IMG/VR virus record: IMGVR_UViG_3300028790_000101
Location: 1-22,478 of that record
DNA length: 22,478 nt
DNA from: a virus
Reading direction: 5' to 3' (one strand)
Shown here: positions 14,393 to 21,018 of the stretch, piece by piece
Position numbering within the stretch: the stretch's first letter is position 1
How the letters are laid out: each line of letters begins with the position of its first letter
Translations under genes and position numbers: made by a program
The notes under the pieces: model-generated
Database searches by the model: none
Seen by the model: the letters and a program-made list of their open reading frames with translations, nothing else
What the model was told of the DNA's origin: nothing

Positions 14393-14469
14393 GTGGTGAG
14401 GATAACCGGCCTGTCGCCCTGCTCGCCTCTTTTCGAGTTCGTGGCGTCGCGTCCGCCCGGTTCATGGGC

Positions 14470-14682
14470 TCAGCGCCTCTTCGCTGACTTCGATGCGGGT
14501 GTCGCGCACTCTCGCTCAAGCTGATCTAGGCCGCGCACCAGAGCCATGCGCAGCACTTCAGAGCGCACCGGGGCTCCAGATGCCCTTCCGCTGTCGAGCT
14601 GGGCAAGCGCCGGGATGAGCCGGTCGGCGCGGTCGAGAATCGCCTGCGGTACTCGTAGGCCGGTCATTGCTGACTTGGTCAT
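14470..14682 (-). CDS. Ribbon-helix-helix DNA-binding protein
   Basis: A 70-residue protein with LRVPQAILDRADRLI followed by RSEVLRMALVRGLDQLE, the strand-helix-helix pattern of CopG/Arc-type repressors, and a basic tail. GGAGGGGG precedes the ATG at 14682. It begins 16 bases after the stop of the serine resolvase and is on the same strand, so it is likely co-transcribed and may regulate the resolvase operon. It could be an antitoxin, but no toxin-like partner is adjacent. Confidence 0.7.
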   Translation of the reverse strand: MTKSAMTGLRVPQAILDRADRLIPALAQLDSGRASGAPVRSEVLRMALVRGLDQLERECATPASKSAKRR

Positions 14683-14698
14683 GTCGTCCCCCTCCTGA

Positions 14699-15412
14699 TC
14701 AGACTGCAACGGCGCCCAGGCGCTCGAGCAAGCGCCGCACGGTCGTTCCATGCCAGCGCTTGCCGCGGGCCGGAAAGCCCTCTTCGTTCAAGACGTCGGC
14801 AATGCCGTTCGCGTAAAAGCCAGCATCGCGCAGCTCGCAGATGCGAGTGAGCACCGCCTGCTCAGCTGCATTCGTTACCAGCTGCTTGCCATCGTCGCGC
14901 ACTCCGAAGCCGATCGGCACGGTGCCAAGACGCTCGCCACGACTGCGCTTGATGGCGAGAGCCGCCGTCGTGCGGCGCTGAATGAGCGCGCGCTCGTACG
15001 CTGCGAAGGCGTCGACCATCACCGCCATGAGGGCACCTTCCGCGCCTTCGGTGCTGCCCACGCCATCAGCGGAGACGATCCGCGCGCCCTTGCTCTGCAC
15101 GAGCCGCTCGACGGTGGCGGCGATCACCACGTCGCGCGCGAGGCGGTCGCGCTTGGCCACCACGAGAATGCCGGCGTTGGACGTCTCAAGCGCAGCGAGT
15201 GCCTCGATCAGCGCCGGACGATCCGCCAGTTCGGCCCCACCAGACACGCCGACGTCGCGGTGCACCGAAACGACGTCGATGCCCTGAGCGCCTGCCCAGC
15301 GCTGAACGGCGGCGAGCTGCGCCTCAGGGCCGAGCTGCTGATCGTCGGTGCTGACACGTAGGTAACAGACGGCGCGTTTCGGATCGGTGCTGGGCTTGGT
15401 ACGGCGAGCCAT
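14699..15412 (-). CDS. Serine recombinase (resolvase/invertase family)
   Basis: A 237-residue small serine recombinase. The catalytic Ser is S21 in YLRVSTDDQ. The KRDRLARD motif at 87-94 supplies active-site Arg residues, and the E-helix AYERALIQRR is at about 138-147. After residue 160 comes a C-terminal HTH part (GFYANGIADVLNEEGFPARG, then KRWHGTTVRRLLERLG) similar to the start of the Recombinase domain in phage serine integrases but much shorter. The ATG at 15412 has no clear ribosome site; the upstream frame is open but not protein-like. In an element with its own tyrosine integrase, this enzyme more likely resolves dimers or inverts a segment. The repeats at 15434-15488 could be its site. 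Confidence 0.88.
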   Translation of the reverse strand: MARRTKPSTDPKRAVCYLRVSTDDQQLGPEAQLAAVQRWAGAQGIDVVSVHRDVGVSGGAELADRPALIEALAALETSNAGILVVAKRDRLARDVVIAATVERLVQSKGARIVSADGVGSTEGAEGALMAVMVDAFAAYERALIQRRTTAALAIKRSRGERLGTVPIGFGVRDDGKQLVTNAAEQAVLTRICELRDAGFYANGIADVLNEEGFPARGKRWHGTTVRRLLERLGAVAV

Positions 15413-15433
15413 GAGAGCGATCGTATCCGTCGA

Positions 15434-15488
15434 TGCACCACGCTTGCACCACAGATGCGACGCGTTGGTAAGGACGTCAACGTGTTGG
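15434..15488. repeat. Paired direct repeats upstream of the resolvase
   Basis: TGCACCAC occurs at 15434-15441 and 15445-15452 (11 bp apart), and CGCGTTGG/CGTGTTGG at 15461-15468 and 15481-15488 (20 bp apart). They fill the gap between the winged-helix gene and the resolvase start, where a res site or operator would be expected. TGCACCAC is one base short of the integrase arm motif TGCTACCAC, possibly by chance. Confidence 0.35.
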
Positions 15489-15554
15489 CTGCCCATGTGG
15501 CTCGAAGTACTACCGCGTTGAGCTGGTCGGTGCGCCCGCCCGTGACTGCTGCGC

Positions 15555-15836
15555 TCAGGCGACGAGCCAGTAGTAGCGGCGGGCCTGCCGGATCTGCGTG
15601 TCGCTCGGCGCTGGAAAGAAGAGATCTGACTCTGCGAGCCCATCGCGCTCGAGCGATTGGAGCGCGTGCCTGGTCTCGCGCACGCGCATTGCTCGGTCGC
15701 TCCCCGAGAGTGAGTCGGCGACTTCGCCAACGTAGCTACGGCCATGAACGGCCAGGTACGCGAGCACATGCGATCGCACGCGCGCCTGGCGACGGGCGAT
15801 TCCCTGCAGAGTCTGCTTGATCTGCGCCGTAGGCAT
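15555..15836 (-). CDS. Winged-helix DNA-binding protein
   Basis: A 93-residue protein. After a helical start, RSHVLAYLAVHGRSYVGEVA, then DSLSGSDRAMRVRETRHALQ and SLERDGLAESDLFF fit a winged helix: two helices, recognition helix and wing, with a final aromatic strand (RRYYWLVA). It is probably a transcription regulator. The ATG at 15836 lacks a strong ribosome site. It is 142 bases upstream of the resolvase and on the same strand, with direct repeats between. Family not assigned. Confidence 0.65.
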   Translation of the reverse strand: MPTAQIKQTLQGIARRQARVRSHVLAYLAVHGRSYVGEVADSLSGSDRAMRVRETRHALQSLERDGLAESDLFFPAPSDTQIRQARRYYWLVA

Positions 15837-15963
15837 TATCGAGATGATGCCAGGTGGGACAGCAAGGTGGCGCTCTCACAGCTTCGGTACGACGGGCTGA
15901 GCGCCTTCAGCAAGTCGCCCCTGCGGCCAGCGTGGTACCGCGACTGCTTGCTGCTTCGAGACG

Positions 15964-16326
15964 ATGCGGGCGGCTCGCGCAGCGCACGCGCGCTGTTCGA
16001 GCCCCATCCAAGCGGTGCGCGGCGACGGCGAGCAGGTATGGGTGGTGGTCAAGCGGGTATGTGAGGCGCTCGGACTCGACGAAACCGGGCAGCGCCGGAA
16101 GCTTGCTGACAAGGCATGGGCAGTTGCAGAGTTGAAGTCTGCAACTGCCCTTGACGGGAAGGCTTACGAAACGCTCTGCCTCTCGCTGGACTCGCTGCCC
16201 ATGTGGCTGGCCACCATCGACGTGAAGCGTGTCAAGCCTGAAGTGCAGCCGAAGCTCATCGCTGCTCGTTGGGCCATCGCCAGCTCGGTCGCAGCCGCGA
16301 AGTCGTGCCCTCGGTGCCGTCGGTGA
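15964..16326 (+). CDS. P22-type antirepressor N-terminal domain protein (short form)
   Basis: Up to 120 residues. EQVWVVVKRVCEALGLDETG, QRRKLADKAWAVAE, LCLSLDSLPMWLATIDVKRV and KPEVQPKLIAARW match the order of the phage antirepressor N-terminal domain (P22_AR_N/BRO-N-like). These proteins block phage repressors. The usual C-terminal domain is missing, and the first 20 residues are Ala/Arg-rich with no good ribosome site, so the gene may be truncated at both ends. A perfect 13-bp hairpin (16118-16150) sits in the coding sequence. It reads opposite to the flanking winged-helix gene and ends 12 bases before the lipoprotein at 16339. Confidence 0.7.
   Translation: MRAARAAHARCSSPIQAVRGDGEQVWVVVKRVCEALGLDETGQRRKLADKAWAVAELKSATALDGKAYETLCLSLDSLPMWLATIDVKRVKPEVQPKLIAARWAIASSVAAAKSCPRCRR
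16118..16150 (+). repeat. Perfect hairpin inside the antirepressor gene (repeat copy 3)
   Basis: GGGCAGTTGCAGA and its exact complement TCTGCAACTGCCC are separated by the loop GTTGAAG. The surrounding 36 bases (16120-16155) match 9357-9392 at 33 positions. In frame it encodes the middle of the antirepressor domain without changing the expected spacing of the family. Confidence 0.65.
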
Positions 16327-16338
16327 GACACTCGCCCG

Positions 16339-16893
16339 ATGAAGCGATGGAGCCTGGTGGTGGCCGTAGGAGGCGCGGCTGCGGCGTGCAGCAGTGATGC
16401 CGCTGGGGAGATGCTGCGCGACGCCGGAGAGCTGATCGCCGATGCAGGAGCGTGGCTGGCGGGCGCCGGTGCGCGTGGTGATGGCGGCGCCCAGGCGCAG
16501 CCGAGCGCTGTCGAGGCGCGCTGCGACAAGGTCTACGAGTTCGTCGCCGTGAATAAGTCGGGCGGCGTGGTCTCATCCACGACCACGATGACGCGCTGGT
16601 ACGCCGAACTCGCGATGGACACCAGCGGAGTGATCGGCGTGGACGCCCTCAAGTGCGGTCACGAGGCCCATGGGGCGCAGACAGCGATCTCCTGCTGGGA
16701 AGGTGCCACGTGCACAGGCCAATACTTCCCCCCGCTGGTCGACTGCCAGGCTTCCTCCTTCGCCGACGTGGCGCCCGGGTTCATCCGCATCGACTGCGGC
16801 TATCGCCAGCGAGTGGACTACGCGAGCGCGGCTACTGCGGACGTCGACAACGGCGACTTCTTCAAGACGGTGCGTGTGACCGTCCGGCGCTGA
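16339..16893 (+). CDS. Predicted lipoprotein beside the spike genes
   Basis: 184 residues with a short signal (MKRWSLVVAVGGAAAAC) and lipidation Cys at 17. A linker with repeated DAG units (RDAGELIADAGAWLAGAGAR) leads to a mature domain of strands with cysteines near 62, 105, 118, 124, 135 and 152. No ribosome site is evident before the ATG at 16339, but the frame is clearly coding. It converges with the spike gene ending at 16903. Phage lipoproteins next to tail genes sometimes block receptors against superinfection (as Llp of T5 does); that role is possible here but untested. Confidence 0.7.
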   Translation: MKRWSLVVAVGGAAAACSSDAAGEMLRDAGELIADAGAWLAGAGARGDGGAQAQPSAVEARCDKVYEFVAVNKSGGVVSSTTTMTRWYAELAMDTSGVIGVDALKCGHEAHGAQTAISCWEGATCTGQYFPPLVDCQASSFADVAPGFIRIDCGYRQRVDYASAATADVDNGDFFKTVRVTVRR

Positions 16894-16902
16894 GTGGCTC
16901 GC

Positions 16903-17586
16903 TCACGCGCCCTTCACCTTCTTAGCCGCGGTCGACAACACCGAGCCGCCCAGGATGCCGCCCACAGTCGTGCCGGACTGCGTGGTGGAGCTGCCCGCAG
17001 TGGTCACCGTGTGGGTGTGCCCATGGATGGCAGCCTCGATGGCCTTCTCGACCAGCGGAGCGAGCGCCAGGGCCAGCGCGCCAGCCTCGCCGCCGAGCAC
17101 CACCGTCCCATCTGGTTTGATGCGGATGGTGGCATCCGTCTTGAGGTTGCCGATCACGATGTCCGTCGCGCTGACGTTGGTGAGCTTCAACTTGTCGGGG
17201 TACCAACCGGGCCTGGCCATACAGCCATTCAAGCCGTGAGGCATGGAGATGCCTGGTGGGCTGACCTCGCCCTTGTCGCGCCAGACCAGCGTCGACTGCT
17301 CGGCGCACTGGACCTCCACGAAGTCGCCGGGCTTGATGGGCAGCGCGAAAGCTTGATCGCCAGAACGCGGCCACTGCACCGGCACGTCGTAGAGCGTTGG
17401 CAGCGTCTCGTACCCAAGCGCACCCTCGTCGTCTTGCAGCTCGCGCATCAGCTGCGGCTCGACGTCGACCGTCTGCGCCGCGACGTCGTACGCGAGCACG
17501 CGCGCAGGGAAGCACGTGTGCAGGCTGCGGCGACCGGCTCGAAGTACGGCGTCGAGGGCCTCGCGCTGGGTGGGCGTCGTGCTCAT
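16903..17586 (-). CDS. Gp138-like spike/baseplate protein, copy 2
   Basis: 227 residues. The N-terminal 120 residues match the phage Gp138 N-terminal (baseplate V/spike OB-fold) type: HTCFPARVLAYDVAAQTVDV, LPTLYDVPVQWP, PIKPGDFVEVQCAEQSTLVW and PHGLNGCMARPGWYPD. Then come a strand repeat region (ATIRIKPDGTVVLGG) and a C-terminal part with GHTHTVTTAG. Such proteins form the trimeric membrane-piercing tip of contractile or short tails. It is a tandem duplicate of the next-listed gene, 9 bases downstream of its stop. Its C-terminal tail differs from the other copy, so the two may form different tips or a hetero-assembly. Confidence 0.8.
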   Translation of the reverse strand: MSTTPTQREALDAVLRAGRRSLHTCFPARVLAYDVAAQTVDVEPQLMRELQDDEGALGYETLPTLYDVPVQWPRSGDQAFALPIKPGDFVEVQCAEQSTLVWRDKGEVSPPGISMPHGLNGCMARPGWYPDKLKLTNVSATDIVIGNLKTDATIRIKPDGTVVLGGEAGALALALAPLVEKAIEAAIHGHTHTVTTAGSSTTQSGTTVGGILGGSVLSTAAKKVKGA

Positions 17587-17595
17587 CCAATGTCC

Positions 17596-18267
17596 TCACT
17601 TCACTCGGGCGCTCTCGGCGCCGACGTCGGGGGTGCTCTCGTAAGGCTTCGTGAACGTCGCCGGGGCCCCGGCGCCGCCAGTCAGCGATGCCAGCGTTGC
17701 CTTGATGGCCTTCAGCTCGGCCTCGACCTTGTCGGCGCGAGCAATGGGATGGGCGCCGTCGACCGTGCCCAGCACGATGGTGCCGTCGGCTTGGATGCGA
17801 ACCGAGGCGCTTCCATCGAGTTTGCCGATCACGAGGTCCGTGGTGCTGATGCTCTCGAGCTTCTCGGCGTCAGGGAACCACCCAGGAATCGCCACGCAGC
17901 CGTTGAGGCCGTGCGGGTCGTTGAGCCCTGGATGGGCAGGAGCATCTCCGCGCGAGCGCCACAGCATCGTCGACTGCTCGGCGCAGAGCACCAGCACCCA
18001 GTCGCCAGGCTCGACAGGCAGGAGCACGCCGTACTTGCTCGTGCGCAGGGCCATGAAGGGGACATTCAGCAGATCGGGCAGCTGCTCGAAGCCCCACGGC
18101 TCTGACGGCTCGTCGTTCGGCACTTCCCGAAGCAGTGCCGGGCGCACATCCACCGTCTGCGCGTCGGCGTCGTAGGCGAGCACGCGCGCAGGGAAGGCCG
18201 TGTGCAGTTCGGCGCGCATGTCGGAAAGCACGCGGTCGATCACCTGCCTCGGACTCGGCGCAGTCAT
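17596..18267 (-). CDS. Gp138-like spike/baseplate protein, copy 1
   Basis: 223 residues with the same domain order as the downstream copy: HTAFPARVLAYDADAQTVDV, LPDLLNVPFMAL, PVEPGDWVLVLCAEQSTMLW, PHGLNGCVAIPGWFPD and ASVRIQADGTIVLGT. It ends in a helical, charged tail without the HTHT segment. The start at 18267 overlaps the upstream stop as ATGA. Upstream lies a 92-residue protein that also carries a DGT-type strand repeat. Together these three make up the only tail-like genes I see. Proteins of this family occur in Mu-like and related phages. Confidence 0.8.
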   Translation of the reverse strand: MTAPSPRQVIDRVLSDMRAELHTAFPARVLAYDADAQTVDVRPALLREVPNDEPSEPWGFEQLPDLLNVPFMALRTSKYGVLLPVEPGDWVLVLCAEQSTMLWRSRGDAPAHPGLNDPHGLNGCVAIPGWFPDAEKLESISTTDLVIGKLDGSASVRIQADGTIVLGTVDGAHPIARADKVEAELKAIKATLASLTGGAGAPATFTKPYESTPDVGAESARVK

Positions 18268-18542
18268 GACAGCTCCTTCGGCGGCTCAGTATCCGAGAAG
18301 TCTCTCTCACGCATCTTGCGGTCGACGACCTTCACGCTCTCCGCACACGTAAGGAGACACCCCTGCATCGTCGCGATGGCACGGCTGATCACCTCACGAG
18401 GATGGAGGCCTTTGACGCCGCGAGGGAAGGCCCCGACCACGGTGTGCGTGATGGTTCCGTCAGGAGCGATGCTCAAGACGGTGGTTCCGTCCTCGTGACG
18501 CACCTCGATGTTTTCAGGGTTGAACTTCAACTTGCCGGTCAT
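18264..18542 (-). CDS. Small protein of the spike operon
   Basis: 92 residues, starting MTGKLKFNPENIEVRHEDGT and continuing TVLSIAPDGTITHTVV. The two DGT turns resemble the strand repeats of the spike proteins encoded next (PDGTVVLGG, ADGTIVLGT), so it may belong to the tip or act as its chaperone. The C-terminal half is helical with two cysteines and a charged end. The ATG at 18542 is behind GAGGAGG; an upstream in-frame start at 18626 would run over the palindrome. The stop overlaps the next start (ATGA). Family not recognised. Confidence 0.65.
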   Translation of the reverse strand: MTGKLKFNPENIEVRHEDGTTVLSIAPDGTITHTVVGAFPRGVKGLHPREVISRAIATMQGCLLTCAESVKVVDRKMRERDFSDTEPPKELS

Positions 18543-18610
18543 GAGTCCTCCTCTGTGCGTCGGTTCGTCTTCTGGAGCTTCGTGGTCGCTCCCTCCGCGC
18601 GCGCCGCTGC

Positions 18611-18629
18611 CTTGTGAAGACTTCACAAG
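18611..18629. promoter_or_regulatory. Palindromic operator-like site
   Basis: CTTGTGAAG and its exact complement CTTCACAAG flank a single A, a 19-bp perfect palindrome. It is 69 bases upstream of the spike operon start (18542) and 87 bases after the terminase stop, where a late-gene control site would be placed. No clear promoter hexamers are seen. Confidence 0.5.
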
Positions 18630-18715
18630 CTCGCTTGCTCACCAATCGGCACACGCGTTCAACGGTCGGTGTTTCTGTCCGTATGCCGCCGCACTGGCCG
18701 GCTTCGGTGCCGCGC

Positions 18716-20200
18716 TCAGTCACGTGCCGCCTGCATCCACAGCTCGCTGCGTATCAGAGCGCTTTCGACTTCTCTGGTCGCGCTCCAAAGCATCGCGCAC
18801 GCGACGGCGACGTCTCCGTGCCGGCGAACCGTTCCCCCGTCCGCCTTCACAAGCACAGCGCTCGGAAGCTTCGGGATGCCCTGCACGCGCTTGACCGCCG
18901 TGAAGTCGGCGCGCACCTCTTCGTCGCTGGGGAGGCGGATCTTGCCCTCCTCAAACGCGGCGCGCAGGGGCGGCCAGCTCTCGAGATGCCATCGCTCGCC
19001 GATCTTCACTTCGACGACACGGCTTGTGCCGTACTTCTGTGCACAGACCTCTGCGAGGTAGGCGCCGTTGCCGGTCGCGTCGAAGTGAGCGCGCCGGAAC
19101 CTGGGCAGCTTGTCGAGCAGATAGAATGCGATCTGGCGCTGCTGCTCGAAGGGCACATTCGATAGCTCGATGAGAAACGGGACGTCACGTGTGAGATCAC
19201 TCTGCAGAGTCCCGGGCATCAGGACGCTCAAGTCGGAGGTCCGCCCAAAGTCAACGCCGAGAAAGTGCGTGCGGTCGCGTGGGAGCTTGGCGATGCATGG
19301 CCCGACTTCGGCTTCGAGCCAGTCGCGCACGTGCTGCTCTCTGTCGCGCTCAGGTCGCCCAGTGAACTCGCGCGGCAAGTAGAGGCGCAGCACAGGGCGG
19401 CCCATCACCATGCGGCTCTCGATGACGTCGCGGTTGAAGTACGTGAGGCCGCCGCGACTCGGAGCGCAGTCGAGTTCCTCGTCGGCGTTGTCGCCCATCT
19501 CCGCGCGAAGCTCCGCCTCCCACCGCCGCTCCGCCTCGGGCGACCATGCGCGGCCCTGGATCATGGCAATGCGCCGGTACAGTCCATCCGCCAGCGCAGC
19601 GCGCAGCGTGACCCGGTGGAGCGAGTGCGGCTTCTTGCCAGCTCGGATGTCCTCGATTAGCTGGTTGAAGGGGCTGTCGATGCCGTTGTGCGTGGAGATG
19701 ACCCACACCTGACCGCCCCACGTGAGAGTGGCGGTGGCTGCCTTAAGTAGGCCCTGCAGGTCGTCATGGAAGGCGGCCTCGTCGATGATGATCAGGCCCT
19801 GCTTGCCGCGCAGGTTCCGAGGCGCACTGGTCAGCGCCGAGATGCGCTTGCCCGATGGAAACGAGATCTGGAACGCCTTGACGCCTTCGAGCCTTCCGCC
19901 TTCGTCCCCGGGAAGAACCACCGTAGCGTACGCGCCAGCAAACACGTTGAGCGTGCGTGCCGCCTTCTCGCATTCGAGGATGAACTCCTTGGCGCCATCC
20001 TCGTTGTACAGGATGTACCAGACGTCGAACTTACCCTGCGAAGCACGCAACACCGAGTGCACCGCGCTTGCGTACGTGATGCCTACGCGACGCCCTTTCT
20101 CGCAGACCCGGAAGTCCGAAGGGTCGAGCACCCAGCGCTGCTGGTAGGGCAAGAGCAGAGCATGCTCGGAGTACTCGGTGCGTGGGGTGTAGTCCTCCAT
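18716..20200 (-). CDS. terL: Terminase large subunit (Mu gp28-like)
   Basis: A 494-residue packaging motor. The ATPase half has a Walker A variant EKGRRVGIT (34-42), Walker B LIIIDEA (136-142) and the coupling motif STHNG (169-173). The RNase H-like nuclease half shows GVDFGR (D317), HFDATGNG (D374) and RRHGDVAVACAM (D463), the three metal-binding acids. Length and motif spacing are those of a complete enzyme. The ATG at 20200 follows GAGG and shares one base with the small-subunit stop (TAATG). In most phages a portal gene follows; here the next genes are the spike group. An intact terminase suggests that the element directs packaging of its own DNA. Confidence 0.9.
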   Translation of the reverse strand: MEDYTPRTEYSEHALLLPYQQRWVLDPSDFRVCEKGRRVGITYASAVHSVLRASQGKFDVWYILYNEDGAKEFILECEKAARTLNVFAGAYATVVLPGDEGGRLEGVKAFQISFPSGKRISALTSAPRNLRGKQGLIIIDEAAFHDDLQGLLKAATATLTWGGQVWVISTHNGIDSPFNQLIEDIRAGKKPHSLHRVTLRAALADGLYRRIAMIQGRAWSPEAERRWEAELRAEMGDNADEELDCAPSRGGLTYFNRDVIESRMVMGRPVLRLYLPREFTGRPERDREQHVRDWLEAEVGPCIAKLPRDRTHFLGVDFGRTSDLSVLMPGTLQSDLTRDVPFLIELSNVPFEQQRQIAFYLLDKLPRFRRAHFDATGNGAYLAEVCAQKYGTSRVVEVKIGERWHLESWPPLRAAFEEGKIRLPSDEEVRADFTAVKRVQGIPKLPSAVLVKADGGTVRRHGDVAVACAMLWSATREVESALIRSELWMQAARD

Positions 20201-20703
20201 TAGTCGCCTCGATGGAGCGGCACCACTTCGCAGCCCTGGGCAGTATCCTCCGCTTCACGCGGTTCGTGCGCTTCACGGTCGCGCTCGCCGAGCAGCGCCT
20301 TGCGCATGAGCTGGTCGGCGGCCTCATCCGAAAGCGCGAACGACGCGTTGAGGGTCTCGATGGGCCGCCCGTCCGCACCCGTGTGCTCGATCCGCGCCTT
20401 GTCGCCGTACAGGTCCGGGCGGAACGCCTTCAGCAACTTGAACGCTGTGTTCACGTCCCCCGCTCGTGCTGCCTTGATGAGGCCCAGCGTCAGCTCCGTG
20501 TTGCGCTTCGCGGCGGCGCGCTCGACCTCGTACCAGAGCGTGGCGAAGGGCTCCTCTCCAGCAAGCGCCTGGCGGCGCCATTCGTAGAACGAGCTTCGAG
20601 AGACGCCTTCCGCAGTGAAGGCGGTGAGCTCGTCCAGGCCGAGGGCGACGAGGTGCGTAATACGCGCCTGGAGTTCCTCGGTGAGCTTGCTCGTTCTACC
20701 CAT
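20200..20703 (-). CDS. terS: Terminase small subunit
   Basis: A 167-residue DNA-recognition subunit. MGRTSKLTEELQARITHLVA and VSRSSFYEWRRQ form an N-terminal HTH, followed by a long helical section (ERAAAKRNTELTLGLIKAAR) and a charged C-terminal tail that likely contacts the large subunit. LLKAFRPDLYGDK is a characteristic end of the helical core in this type. It overlaps the large subunit gene by one base. The repeats at 20904-21008, some 200 bases upstream, would be a natural place to look for its recognition site. Confidence 0.82.
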   Translation of the reverse strand: MGRTSKLTEELQARITHLVALGLDELTAFTAEGVSRSSFYEWRRQALAGEEPFATLWYEVERAAAKRNTELTLGLIKAARAGDVNTAFKLLKAFRPDLYGDKARIEHTGADGRPIETLNASFALSDEAADQLMRKALLGERDREAHEPREAEDTAQGCEVVPLHRGD

Positions 20704-20739
20704 GGTCTGGCTCGTCCTACACGTGGGTTGCTGGACCGT

Positions 20740-21012
20740 TCAGAGCTTCGGACAGTGTAAGGCGACGTTGCGCCGGACCGCGTCCAGAAATGCATGAGCT
20801 CGGGCGGCTGCGGCGACATCTCGAGCGCCCGTCCACGGCGCAGGACGAATCACTGCCGCCGCTCTGTCTGCCTCGCCGCTCGCCAGTCCAGCAGATGCCT
20901 CGGCAGTGGAGCCAGTGGAGGCAGTGGAGACGTTTCCGAATAGCCGACACATATGCACTCGCGAGGGCCGATCGGGAAAGGTATCCACCGACTCCACTGA
21001 CTCCACTGGCAC
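20740..21012 (-). CDS. Possible small protein between helicase and terminase
   Basis: 90 codons from a GTG at 21012 with AAGG directly before it. The N-terminal part (VESVESVDT, then VSTASTGSTA) is just the translation of the 9-bp repeats and is low in complexity. The C-terminal 30 residues, GARDVAAAARAHAFLDAVRR and NVALHCPKL, look more like real protein. An overlapping frame starting at the helicase stop (TGATG, 21022) encodes a Cys/Arg-rich product that looks like chance. No family recognised. The area may instead be a non-coding origin or packaging site. Confidence 0.4.
   Translation of the reverse strand: MPVESVESVDTFPDRPSRVHMCRLFGNVSTASTGSTAEASAGLASGEADRAAAVIRPAPWTGARDVAAAARAHAFLDAVRRNVALHCPKL
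20904..21008. repeat. Inverted triplets of a 9-bp repeat
   Basis: On the plus strand, three contiguous copies of CAGTGGAGN lie at 20904-20930. On the minus strand, CAGTGGAGT occurs twice at 21008-20991, followed by the diverged CGGTGGATA at 20990-20982. The two arrays face each other across a 51-base spacer (20931-20981) with the least GC-rich patch nearby. Tandem 9-bp units in opposed arrays between replication and packaging genes are typical of an iteron-type origin or a terminase site. Confidence 0.65.
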
Positions 21013-21018
21013 CTTGCA

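Noticed and set aside
14470-15412. Toxin-antitoxin pair (RHH protein with its neighbour)
   Set aside because: The upstream partner is a clear serine recombinase, and no toxin-sized gene lies next to the RHH gene.
16894-18105. Long forward open frame of 403 codons
   Set aside because: It is antisense to both spike genes, which have clear family motifs and ribosome sites.
20904-21008. CRISPR array
   Set aside because: The units are 9 bp, contiguous and without spacers, and the two groups are inverted. They do not have CRISPR structure.
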